Source: Verrucomicrobiales bacterium
GTDB taxonomy: Bacteria; Verrucomicrobiota; Verrucomicrobiia; Verrucomicrobiales; DEV007
Assembly (NCBI GenBank): GCA_029213005.1
Contig: JARGPI010000002.1
Span: 123-64,122, forward strand
Reading direction: 5' to 3'
DNA length: 64,000 nt
Positions 18,501 through 28,300 of this stretch are shown here, one piece after another. The notes beneath the pieces were generated by a model that saw only the letters and a program-made list of their open reading frames with translations, searched no databases and was not told where the DNA came from. Both the position numbers and the translations under genes were made by a program. How positions within the stretch are numbered: position 1 is the stretch's first letter; every line of letters begins with the position of its first letter.

Positions 18501-18937
18501 AGTTTACTCCGCAGATCGGCGAGATCGGCCCGTTGTTCGACCAGCAGTTCCTCAACCGCGTCGGAGCGTCCCGTTTCCGGCAATTGCAGTTTGGTATCAT
18601 CGGGAAGTGGGATCGATTCGAGTTCGGCCCGCAATTCTTTGGTTCGCGGCGGGGCATTGGTCAGTTCGAGTCGGAATTTGCCGGTCGCGACTTCATTTTT
18701 CTGAGCCTGTTCGAGCAAGGCGATCGCATCGCGCAATTTGGCTTTTTCGGTTTCCGCCTCGGGATCCGATCCCGCGTTTTGAAGGCGGGTGTTGAGAGCT
18801 TCGATATCCGGCAGCGTGGTAGTGGGGGAGGGAGCCTGCCCGGATACAAAAGCGGTCACAAGCAGCCAGCTGAGTCCGATAATTATCGGAACAGTTGGTT
18901 TCAGGGCGAAAACACTACCGGGGCGGCAAAACATCAT
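15575..18937 (-). CDS. large mechanosensitive channel, MscS superfamily (MscK-like)
   Basis: A 1120-residue inner-membrane protein that should open under membrane tension to release solutes. A signal-like N-terminus leads to about 450 residues of charged, coiled-coil periplasmic sequence (many Glu/Lys/Gln heptads). Then come about ten membrane segments (roughly 500-900). The C-terminal MscS core includes ALGLDWSKFSWIAAALSVGLGFG, which resembles the pore-lining helix, and the beta domain IRIGDVVTVSGTTGVVSRI. The closing QQDIHIRSID is family-typical. Architecture and length match MscK/KefA. The ATG at 18937 is chosen over a TTG at 18946; an ATG one codon later is also possible. It is convergent with the ALDH gene. 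Confidence 0.93.
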   Translation of the reverse strand: MMFCRPGSVFALKPTVPIIIGLSWLLVTAFVSGQAPSPTTTLPDIEALNTRLQNAGSDPEAETEKAKLRDAIALLEQAQKNEVATGKFRLELTNAPPRTKELRAELESIPLPDDTKLQLPETGRSDAVEELLVEQRADLADLRSKLTTLEKEIANLKARPDKVVARKVELENELALAENELATSANPTQSPGAPLTAGQILSLAKIHAAHVESTMLEQERLSFSVREARMTAERDLIKRKINFTESILNALVAWQNAQLQKEVSQVATSAAKAKNDAVGQHPAVKALAEELRNLSVEFETIISERQEVAANLREVRFKIEELTRNHLQLKTQLDIDGMSGVFGEVIIDQSRNLPSLTKSRVRLRALRKQLGQARLGQFRNEESIRGPAEGTGKTLADNPYVPEDEEVQKQIKELTAKKTEVAQQIKSEYQRLIRDLGDLEMAEHQFAEKIEEVGTYLDEKRIWVRGSKMIGISSVKELPEAIAWLAGPTRLPEIWGALKGGSIRQPILAIFAALVFGAIFFARWRLIPVLKETATPIRQISTDRYSYTLRALFYTTLLAIPLPLFFASLGGLILLGPDPTDWLTGMGNALIAASFPITTMGFARQLCRPGGLAEAHFRWPQSSTRCLRNNLGWILIVFVPALMIIVFTYSTEELGYFDSLGRLTFLVVMGWTAFFISRMFNPVKGVFAERIRNHPGLVMSRLTKIWYPVVVGIPIALAILAAMGYPLAAFVLTKESRFTTETVFAGIVLYSLLLRWAVMRVRKLALEKHLADRRAKQLLAATEDNEMVVDECVLGEVETPEIDLAAVGDQTRRMFRFLSGVAVVVTVWWGSWVDIIPALQTLDNIKVIGTVTLNGLIPAILIIVATVITARNLPGILELFLQRFLSFDAGSRYAATTIAQYLIILFGFLFVFNALGLDWSKFSWIAAALSVGLGFGMQEIVANFVCGIILLFERPIRIGDVVTVSGTTGVVSRIQIRATTITNWDRQEFVVPNKEIVTGSLLNWTLTNPLSRIVMTIGVAYGSDTRRVRDVLYEIIGNQEGILKDPEPIVTFEEFADSTLNFSIRVYIPGPDKRLATLNELNETIHDRFNEEGISIAFPQQDIHIRSIDEPFQFKQTPES

Positions 18938-19211
18938 TAATAGCAAAGGCGGTCTCTCGAAAACGTCTCACTGTCCTGAACATTGGGACAAACCCCAACC
19001 TGGTTCGGTAATACGGGGAAAAAGGCGAATATAAGTCGGACGGAAAGTTTTAGACGTTTCAGAGCGAACTTTTTTTGATTTTTTCTGAATAATTTTTCAG
19101 GTGGTTCGTCACACCCACCATTCCTGGCGGTACAGTTAATTAATGTTCAGAGGTAAATGCCTGTGGTGATCAATGTCATCCCGGCTTCAGGCAGGAAAGA
19201 TCCAATTAGTT

Positions 19212-19556
19212 ATGAGAAAAATTAAGAGCTTAACGTTATCGGCGCTCCTTCTCGGAGGTCTTGCCGCTTTCACCGTTCAATCTGCACAGGCTGACGACTA
19301 CCATCGTTACCACAGATCGCACCATCATTATGTCGCTCCGCGAATTGTGGTTCCCTTTGTCCCTTCGGTTAGAATTGTGGTTCCATCGCGCAGCCACAGT
19401 CATTCATCGTACGGATACAGTCGCAGCTACAAGAAGTACGTTCCACCAGTACGTCGCACCTACTCCCAGCCCGTGTATCGGTCGAGCCATTCGAGGGGTC
19501 ACAGCTCTCATTCGTCGAGAAGCCACTCTTCGCACCGCCATCATCGGCACCATTGA
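19212..19556 (+). CDS. small exported His/Ser/Arg-rich protein
   Basis: A 114-residue protein. It has a clear signal peptide (MRKIKSLTLSALLLGGLAAF through QSAQA-DD, cut after about residue 27). The mature part is low-complexity: HRYHRSHHHY near its start, two VVP segments, Tyr/Arg-rich middle, and a tail of SHSS and HRHHRHH runs. About a quarter of the mature residues are His, which suggests metal binding or acid buffering in the periplasm or outside. No family is recognised. The ATG at 19212 is preferred over 19173 because it opens directly with the signal peptide. An intrinsic terminator follows, so it is a single-gene unit. Confidence 0.75.
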   Translation: MRKIKSLTLSALLLGGLAAFTVQSAQADDYHRYHRSHHHYVAPRIVVPFVPSVRIVVPSRSHSHSSYGYSRSYKKYVPPVRRTYSQPVYRSSHSRGHSSHSSRSHSSHRHHRHH

Positions 19557-19590
19557 TCGACGATTTCGTATTTAGAACCCCATTTCGCAG

Positions 19591-19618
19591 CAGCGCTTTC
19601 TCCGGAAAGCGCTGTTTT
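19591..19618 (+). terminator. rho-independent terminator after the His-rich protein gene
   Basis: A perfect 10-bp stem, cagcgctttc/gaaagcgctg, with the 4-nt loop tccg is followed by TTTT. It begins 35 bp past the stop codon and lies 20 bp beyond the end of the convergent membrane-protein gene, which it may also serve in reverse. Confidence 0.85.
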
Positions 19619-19638
19619 GCGTAACGGAAGCTGGTTTT

Positions 19639-21042
19639 TCAGTTCCGAAGCCGGAAAAAGGCCTGCACTGCGGAGACAAATGCCGCTGAAGATCTGGGAT
19701 AGGCGCAGCGCAGGATGACGATTGCTCCCTTTCCATCCCGGAAGACGGCGAGTATTGGGGTGCCGCCCGGTGGGATGCCCTGCATCTCAAGCCACTGAGC
19801 GATCCGGGGGCTCTGGCGGATGTCGTCGGCCTTCGGCGCACAGAGGAAGAGAGTCTTGTCCATCAGTGGTCGATTCAGAAAGGTCTCCACTTCCCATTCG
19901 ATGCCGGGAGTGGAATCCGCGACGAGGATGACGTGACCGGACCGGTTTGCCAGATCGTGGACCACTTCCTGCCAGTTTTCGTGAGAGGCATAGACCCGGG
20001 CGGCACCGAAGGGAAGACTCTTTTCGCCCGGAACTCCCAGTGCGAGGGCCGGACCGTAGCGGGAAAACCGCTCGACCAAAAGGTGATCGAGACGTCGTTT
20101 TCCGACTCCGAGCGTCATAATTTTGCGGTAGCAGTTCGCGATGAACCCATATTCGGGAAGGTGCACCTGATCATCCTGGAAACTGCGGAGAAATAAAACG
20201 GGGGGACGGGGATCCTGCTCAACTTTTTGAGCCAGTGCGGCCCGCGAAAACCACCGTGCCAGGGTTCTGAGCCCGTTCTGGACAAAGATCAGCAACAAGA
20301 AGGCGATAACGATTACCAGTGGGACTCCGATGATATCGACAGGGCCTTTGGTCGCAATGATCAGCCGCATCATGAGGAATACGAGAAAGGCGAGGGGCGT
20401 CAGAATCAGGATGCCCACCCAGAGAATCAGCGAGGACAGATAGGAGAAAAGCAGAGACAGCGATCGTTTCATTTTCCCCTGTTTCAATCCCGGCCAGACG
20501 CCAAAGGTTTCCCGCCACAAATCGGCGAGAGAGTACATCCGGGGTGACGGGCGGGCGATGGCTCGCGAGATCGCATCCAGTTTTCCGATCCGGTGCCATG
20601 CGATCACCAGCGGGAGAATTAAAACAAAGAGGATAAACAAAACCGGGACATGCTCCTGCCATTCATCCTCCCAGGTTCCAAAACCTGCAGAATACAGGGT
20701 TAAAGCCCAGAGAGCGGGTCCCGCCGTAACGAAAAGAATCATCGCACCGGTGCCCGGGCGCATTGTTTTGATAGCAAATGAGAATGCCAGGATCGAGAGA
20801 AAAATGCCCGGGATGGACAGCAGTATCCAGGGAATCAGCCGGCTCTCCAGAGGATACCGGACATGAATCTCGCTGATAATCACGAAGATTGATGAAGGAA
20901 CCGCGATCACACAAACGACTCGCGCGACGCCCCGAACCAGCTCGATTATCGAAAGGGCTCTGGCTCCATTCGTGATATCAATTTCCCGAATCTCCTCCCC
21001 GGTCGCGGGTGTGGATTCACTTGGCAAGCTCGGTTCCGGCAT
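19639..21042 (-). CDS. polytopic membrane protein with TIR/SLOG-like C-terminal domain
   Basis: A 467-residue protein with about six to seven hydrophobic segments between residues 40 and 256. A cytosolic domain follows, with conserved-looking motifs: LFLRSFQDD at 283-291, GPALALGVPGE at 330-340, NWQEVV at 356-361 and GIEWEVETFL at 380-389. The alternation of strands and helices and the W-x-x-E pattern at the end recall TIR/SLOG-type nucleotide-related folds, which in bacteria often act as effectors in conflict systems. I know the LRSFxDD pattern from uncharacterised bacterial membrane proteins but cannot name a family. It is divergent from the primase-HAD gene, with 112 bp between the starts. 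Function unknown. Confidence 0.8.
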   Translation of the reverse strand: MPEPSLPSESTPATGEEIREIDITNGARALSIIELVRGVARVVCVIAVPSSIFVIISEIHVRYPLESRLIPWILLSIPGIFLSILAFSFAIKTMRPGTGAMILFVTAGPALWALTLYSAGFGTWEDEWQEHVPVLFILFVLILPLVIAWHRIGKLDAISRAIARPSPRMYSLADLWRETFGVWPGLKQGKMKRSLSLLFSYLSSLILWVGILILTPLAFLVFLMMRLIIATKGPVDIIGVPLVIVIAFLLLIFVQNGLRTLARWFSRAALAQKVEQDPRPPVLFLRSFQDDQVHLPEYGFIANCYRKIMTLGVGKRRLDHLLVERFSRYGPALALGVPGEKSLPFGAARVYASHENWQEVVHDLANRSGHVILVADSTPGIEWEVETFLNRPLMDKTLFLCAPKADDIRQSPRIAQWLEMQGIPPGGTPILAVFRDGKGAIVILRCAYPRSSAAFVSAVQAFFRLRN

Positions 21043-21154
21043 GGCTCAACCATTTCCGATGTCGGTGAAAGGAGCAAGGAATTTTCCGCGCCTTCGAGAG
21101 TGGAAAAAGTCATTCGTTTTCAGGGCCGAACGCTCCTATCTTTACCTGACTTTT

Positions 21155-22318
21155 ATGAGTTCAAATTTCGAAATCATCGGGGAGGAGTGGCGCCTCCGGG
21201 CGCATGAAATGGCGGAATGGGCCTGGAACCGGATGGTAAATCGCAAAGATGTCTGGGGTCAGTATACCAGTCCTCCGCGCGGGTCGAAAAAAAGTTATGC
21301 GGCTTTGACCCTGCCTCAGAAAAAAATGAGGGGTCAGGACATGGTGTCTCTGGATAAACTGGAACGCCATTTCGGTAGTCTAAAACGACACCATTTGATC
21401 GGTTTGCACAGTCAAAGTTCCGATCACACCTGTAAGTGGTTCGCTATCGATATTGACCTACATGATTGCGACGATCGAATTCGTGAAGATGTCGCCCGCC
21501 GCAACTACGCCGCTGCCACAGGTTGGTGGGAGGTCCTGCAACTCAAAGGATACGATCCTCTGCTTCTCGATTCGAACGGTCGAGGTGGTTTTCATCTCCT
21601 GGTCCTCTTTGCTGAGCCGGTTCCGCTGACAGATGTCTATCATTTTGCGGAGGAACTGACCGCTGACTGGGAAAAGAGGAACCTCGATAACCCGCCCGAA
21701 ACCTTTCCGAAAAGCGACAAAGTTAACGATGAGAAACTGGGAGCCTGGCTTCGATTACCCGGTATGCATCATACCCATGACCATTTCACCAGGGTGTGGT
21801 GTGGCGATGAATGGCTCGACGATCCCTGGCTCTCAGGAGATGCCGCGATCGATGCGATTCTAGCGACGACGCCGGGCCCCGCGCCGAAATCCGTTTCGAA
21901 AAAGAAGCGGGTTGCTAAGAAGCCGGTCGCTCCTGCGAAGAAAAAGATCAAAAGTGTATGCGTTGATTTGGATGGCGTTCTGTCTACTTACTCGGGATGG
22001 AAAGGGAGTGAACATTTTGGAGAGCCGATCGATGGTGCTGTGGATTTCACTAGAGAATTGGCCAGAAAATACCGGGTGATAATCTTTACTTCGCGAACCC
22101 ATGAGCCTGATTGCGAAGATGTGTCGGCTGCGGTAAAAGGTGTCGGGGCCTGGCTGGATCGACACGGCTTTGCCTACGATGAAATCTATACTGGAGCCGG
22201 GAAGCCTTTTGCGAGTGCCTACGTGGATGACCGTGGTGTTTCCTGTCGCCCGCAGGACGACGGTCAGAAAGCTTTTGAGGTGGCGGCAATCCAGATCGAA
22301 AAATTAGCGAGAGGGTAG
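21155..22318 (+). CDS. archaeo-eukaryotic-type primase fused to a HAD phosphatase
   Basis: A 387-residue cytoplasmic protein. Residues about 75-225 resemble the AEP primase-polymerase fold of TOTE-type proteins: metal-binding D99-x-D101 in WFAIDID, then the GRGGFH block with His147, then GAWLRLPG at 196-203. A Lys/Ala/Pro linker (240-266) leads to a HAD hydrolase domain at 267-387: nucleophile motif DLDGVL (Asp271, Asp273), motif II FTSR at 311-314, Lys350 and DD at 358-359. All HAD catalytic residues are present. The ATG at 21155 is preferred; the longer frame from 20972 reads through the divergent promoter. The pairing suggests nucleic-acid synthesis plus end phosphatase, but this is inference. 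The 3' end overlaps the convergent gene by 15 bp. Confidence 0.8.
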   Translation: MSSNFEIIGEEWRLRAHEMAEWAWNRMVNRKDVWGQYTSPPRGSKKSYAALTLPQKKMRGQDMVSLDKLERHFGSLKRHHLIGLHSQSSDHTCKWFAIDIDLHDCDDRIREDVARRNYAAATGWWEVLQLKGYDPLLLDSNGRGGFHLLVLFAEPVPLTDVYHFAEELTADWEKRNLDNPPETFPKSDKVNDEKLGAWLRLPGMHHTHDHFTRVWCGDEWLDDPWLSGDAAIDAILATTPGPAPKSVSKKKRVAKKPVAPAKKKIKSVCVDLDGVLSTYSGWKGSEHFGEPIDGAVDFTRELARKYRVIIFTSRTHEPDCEDVSAAVKGVGAWLDRHGFAYDEIYTGAGKPFASAYVDDRGVSCRPQDDGQKAFEVAAIQIEKLARG

Positions 22319-25300
22319 CTCATTTTCATACCCTGCAACGATGCTCATCATGGCTGGGTAGTCAGAGAGCCCCCGTCCCGATTCCCGATAGAGCTTTCCG
22401 AAATGGATGACTTTTTCCCGATTCCCGAGCGCATTGTAGGCTTCAATTAGGATAGCGATCCAATCGGTAGTGGTCGGTCTGGCGAGATGAGCTTGCTCGC
22501 CCAGCTCGACGACGCCCTTCCAGTTATTGTGGAGCGCAAACCATTCGGATCTTCCGTAGGCGGTATCGTCGTCCCAGACTAACTCCGTTTCAAGTGGATC
22601 GGGTAGGTGGGTCACGAATTGTGCAGGCAGATCTTTGCTTGTCATTTTGAGGCGTCTCATCGATTTAGCCAGAAGCCTCAGGTTATCTCGGCTCCGTTCG
22701 CCGCTCCAGAGGCGGGTCACGAGGTGGGGGATCGTCTCGGCGATAGCGTTCTCAACCAGATTGATTTCCTTTTGTGAACCAATCAGGCGATAGGCTTCCA
22801 GAGTTAAAGGAAGGAAGGCGTCTGATAACAAGATCGTGGGGTCGATATCCGCGATTTCTTTAGTGAGGCGCTCCTTGTCTTCGGTACTGATAAGGTAGGA
22901 AATGCGTTGGAATTCAGTGAGTCGGTCAAGCGCGAGCAGGTTTTCGCCGGATTTCACCTTTAAGGTGGCGACCATTCCCATGATTTGGTAGTCGTTCTCG
23001 ACCCGGGGGCGATTTGATTCAAACCAGTTCCGGAAGATTTCCCTATGGAGAGGAATATCGAGATCAAAGGCATTGCCGATTCCCTGGTAAGGTTGCCGGA
23101 GGTGCGGGGCCACGGTGAGATAGGATTGAGCAGCCAGTTCGATGTATTCCGGTTTGCCTGTGCGGCGCAGTAGGCTGGATGCGGTTGCGTAGCCAGAGTC
23201 ATGGTGCGGTATTTCACCCGCCCGGATGCTCTCGAGGTATTCGGAAATTTGATTCCATCGCTCTGCGATATATCTATCGGGTCCGGTGAGATGTTCCAGT
23301 TCCACTTTTGCGGTTAAGTCCGGGAAGACTTCGATCCACTGCTTTTGGTATGCCAAACTGACTTCGAGAATTTTCGAATACCGATTCTTCAGCTGCATCA
23401 CTTTCAGCTTCCATTTCGCTGGACCCCGGTGAACTGGAATTTCGGCTCTGGCAAGCCGGTCGCTGTATTCCAGAAAGACTTGGATATGGTGCAACGTAGG
23501 GTTTCTCAGCATTTCGTCGAGTCGCTGTTCTTCAGGAATTTCAATCGACTCATCCTCGAGAAATCCGACAATTGATTTTTCCAGTGCTTCACTGGTCAGG
23601 CCCGGTTGATTGGGGCGCCTGGCTTGCATCCGGCCCAGATAGTTGTCGTAGTTTTGATTGGAAAGGGGAGGGGAGATCGACTGGCGATTTCCGCTGCGCG
23701 TTTTCAGTTGGGTGCGGCTCCGGTAGTCGAGGTGGCGACTATTGATAAGGCTTTGTAACCCGGGCGAGTCCGTTTGGTTGGAGAGAGTGGAAATCGCGGC
23801 ATTAAAAGCGGCGGAGCGCTCTTTCTCCGACACCTGATCGGACATCGCGTAGAGAGCAAGAGCCTTTGCTTTGACCGCATCGGGATAGTTTGCATCAACA
23901 GTGATCCATTTCTCATAACTCTCCCTTGCGGCGCTAGAGTCGTCCATCGCGAGCACAGAACTTGGGGCCGATGGCGCTTCAGGGACCGTAGCAATCAGTT
24001 CGATGGCTTCCTCCAGTGTTTTGGGTGAAGCGTAATCCCACCACTCAGGTTGGTTGGTTTTGATCCATTCTGAAAAGAAGGTTTTGAGATCGTCCTGTCC
24101 TTCAGTGTCGCCAAATTGATCTCTCGATTCCTTGAGTAGTTGAGTCAACGCGGAGTTCCTTTGCACCTCCGGATTCTTCAGTTCCCGCTCGGCAAATTTC
24201 GGTATGGCATCGTGAAACTGAGGGTTCTTTTTCATCAGGTTCAACGTGGTCGAGACCAGATCAGCGCGACCGCGAAACATGGGAATCTCTATCAGAAGTG
24301 TTTCCACAAAATCGATGGCCTGTCTGGCGTAGTCATCGAACTGACCGGCGATGATCAGCTGGGTGAACGCCAGGGAAGGTCGCAATGAGTTGAGGTCGCC
24401 ATCCTTGAAGTCATTTTCTTTCAAAACAGTAGCTACCAGTTCGCGGGATTCCTCGAGCTCTTCGACACTCTTTAGAAAAGCACTGTTCTGGGCGAGAAAA
24501 AGCGCTGCCATGGTTGATCCGACTGCGCGGACGTTGCTACCGGGGAAGGGGATATCTTTAGCTCCGTCAATAATGACTTTTCGAAAGGCGAGCCTTTGCA
24601 TCGCGGGGACAGGGGCGTTGTAGATATCGAGAGTGTAGGGATAAAAGATTGGGATAAATGCCGGGTTCCATCGACAGATTTTGGCGGCGATTGAAAAACC
24701 ATGGAGAAGTTCTTCCTGGGAGCGGGCCACGGTTCGATCATTTAAACGGACGATGGATCGGTAGTCGGGAACGGGATTGCCTTTTCCGACTTCGACATCC
24801 ATATCAAGGCCGGAGGCGAAGCGTACCCACTGCGGCCACCATTCCCGGTCCATTTTGTCCCAGTATTTGATCAGATTTTCATTTGGCTGATCGACGAATT
24901 CGCGAATCAGATTGAAGGATTCACTGTCCCGGAAGGTTTCCGGGGTTTGTCTCAGGATTTCTACAAATTCGAGAGCTGATTTCCGGTCGCTGACGTGTGC
25001 CGCAGTATTTAGGGCCCGGACGTAAATCTCTACTTTGGTGTCGGTCCACGGTTTGGGATTAATTTTCAGGTAGCTGGCGATTGCCTCATCAAATCTCATC
25101 TGGCCGGCCTGACTGTCGGCCAGGAGGAGGCGAAAGCTGTCCTGCCATTCTTCCGGTGCTTCGCTGGTCTCGTGTTGGAGAACTTTGGTTGTGGTCTGCT
25201 CGACCTGATTCCATTCTTTACGTCGCAGCGAGGCTTTGGCAGTGTGGTAGTGGGCGTGATACCAATAGTGAGTACCCCGGGGTTCGTTGCGGAGGAAAAT

Positions 25301-28300
25301 GAGCAATTTGTCGAGGAGTTCTTCTCCTGACTTGTCTCCTCCCTCATCGAGAACCCGGTTCAACATGATAGCTGCATTTGCGATATCGCCGCGGGACTGT
25401 GAGTTCGCTTCGAAGTCGCGAAAGATACCCATCACATAGCGGACCGCCTGAAGTGAGTCACCGGCTTGATCTGCTTCCATGGTTTTCTTGCGGGCTTCCT
25501 CGATAGGGGCATCGGCTCCGACAAAGGAAGTATAGAAAGAATACTTCTTTTTTAACCCTTCTTTGATTTCCGCGATCAGTTTCCCGGCTTCTTCATTCTG
25601 CCGGGAGTTGACTCCCTGCCGGTTGATGAGCTGGCTCAAAGCATTGCTGAAAAATTCCGGTTCGGTTTCGCCGGTGGAGATTTCCAGAAAAACGGAGCTC
25701 AGCGCGATCTGAGCGGTTTCCGAGGGCTTGGGATTGAGGTTGTCGACGTAGGTGAGTAGCAATTGGCAGAGTTGCAGGGTTTCCTCTGTATTGATCGATG
25801 CCTGCTTCAGAAGCCAGGTTTTGACTTCCTCCTCTTTGCCGACCTCGCAGCTTAAGACGGCCCATTCTGCAAAGGTTGCCTGCCAGCGTTTGGCGCGCCA
25901 TTGGAGAGAGGTTTCGAGAGCTGCGTGGGCTTTTTCATACTGATTCATTTCCCGGGACTCTCTGGCGAGGTTGAGGATGAGCCATTCGCGGACATCGTTA
26001 GTCAATTGCGTTTCCTGACTGAGCCGCTCGAAGGTAGCGAAAGCTTCCTCATGTCGTCCGGTTTGGCTGAGAGCTTTGGCGAAAATGCCTTCGGCTTCGG
26101 CATAGTGAAGAACCGGAATTCTGCCTTTGTCCTCTTTCAATACATTTTGCAGTCGCTTGATGACTTTTTCCGGGTCTTTATCGAGGTCGAGTATCGCAAG
26201 TTCCAATTCACAGCGGAACTGAGTGAGGCGATCTTTAGGAAACAGCTCGGAGGTCCGCTGCAGTGCCGTTCTCCTCAAACCGGCATCGCCGTTGCGGGGG
26301 TAGCGATAATCAACGAGAGCCAGTTGGCTGTCGCCATCTGACAACACTGTGAAATTTGATAACGGGGTTAAATTGGTGAGCTGGAGCGGCGGGGTGCTGG
26401 ATTGATGGATCGGAATGCTTTGGCTGAGCCACTTTCGGAACTCGCGTGCCGAGGCAGCGAAGGATGAGAAATCCTCCGGCGGTATATCACCGACCTGCCA
26501 GATGGTTCTTGCTACGAGTGTGAGTTTGTTAGTGGCGCTGCTATAGGACCAGTAGGCATCGCCAAAGAGCCATTTGCTACGCAGTGAATAGGGTGGGGGA
26601 ATTTTCTTCGGGGTATAACCGTCGGGCAATTGAATAGAACCGGACATCGCTTCGCGCCGACCGATCTGGCGGTAGACGTCTTTCCGGGAGCGGTCGCGAG
26701 CACCGTTTTCGGGTACGAGGGGGGCGAAACTTACGATCCCGGGGATGCCGAATTCAAAATCCCGTTCCTGAAGATTACTATGGGCTTTACGGTCCGTAGT
26801 CCGGATCACATAGGCGTTGAAGGAAAGGGTCTGGGTATCGATATTGGCCTCGGTCAGGTTGATTTCCGGTGTCCGGGTATTCGGGATCAGTGCGGAGACA
26901 AATTGACTGCCGGCGAGGCGTCTTTCGATCGCGGTGCCTTCTTTGAAAACCTTGATAGCAGAAAGCACCGCCTGCCCGCGGCCTTCGTAATTGAGTTTGC
27001 CGGAGAAGCTTTGGTCGGATTCCAGTTTGTAGTCGAAGGCGTAGCGATTGGTATAGCCATCGGGCATCGGGGTTCGGATCCATTTGCCTCCGTCATTAGT
27101 GACGACAAAGACTTCGCGTCCACTGTCGCCGATCGGGAGAATGTTGACCCGCGCATTGGTATCGGTGGGATCGCAAAAGTCGAGATTTCCTTTATCATCC
27201 TCTACTGCGAGGATGCAGTGGTCGAAGGCGCCGAAATGCGGGGCCTCTTTTTCGATAGCTCCGTAGGATTGTGACCTGACGAGCGTGAGGTAGGACGGAA
27301 TGTTATAGTGCTGTAGTAATACCCGGAGGAGGTTTGACTTGTCTTTGCAATCGCCATATCCCGCATCCCATACTTCTTTCGGTGAGTTTGGTTTGATCGC
27401 GGAGACTCCGAATTCCAGTCCGGTATAGCGAATGTCATTGGCCACTTTTTCGAGAAGTATATTAACAATTTCGGTCTGAGTGGCGTTTTTCGGGATCCAC
27501 TTTTCCACCTCCCTGAGAACGGCCCCGGGTAGTTTGCCGTTGACTCCTCCGGACAGTTTTCGATACCAAGATGCCACTTCGTCCCACGATTTGAACGAGC
27601 TGATCCTGACCTGTGGAACAAGTGATAATACAGAAGGGCCGTTGGTCTCCGCGGAGGGGAACGGGACATTCTCCAGCTCCCAGACAAAGCGGCGGCGACC
27701 TTCGGGTACGTTTTTCAGAACCGGTGATTTGGTGACGCCTCTTTCCGAAATCGATATCTGATCTGCAACTGAATCGGGCAGGTCGATGACAAAACGTCGG
27801 CGATTCCCGGAGTGCCCTCCCCAGAAGCGAACCGTGTGGCCAAATTCATCGGCGATTTGTTCCAGCTCTTCGAACACGACGATGCACTCAATAATGCTAC
27901 CCTTTTTCACCCGTGGGAAAATGATCTTCAATTCGCCCTGGTCGTCGTATAGCGAATGCTGTGCCCAGCGCTGCGGGGTTTGGATAAAGGTTCCGCCATC
28001 GCGAAGGAGATCTTCCTCCCCGTTTTCCTGGATGGTTCGGGCGAGGGCGATGTGAGGACGAAAGAGGGTTTTGGAAAACGAGAAAGTGGCCTCTTTCACC
28101 GCCTGAACCCCGGAATCGCTGATCGCTTCCATGATGAGATGCTCCGCGCGGGTGGTGCGCTTTTTCTCATCGACGATCACGACGGTTTCCCGGAGAATTT
28201 CCCGGTAGGTTTTTGCCCTGAGCTGACTGGCCTGCGGCGTTCGGGTATCGCCGTTTTTTTCTGAAACGGCTTGTTCCAGCGGGGTCAGAATCGGTTCGAT

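Noticed and set aside
20972..21154. 61-residue extension of the primase-HAD protein
   Set aside because: It runs through the divergent start and promoter of the membrane-protein gene and has no primase-like content.
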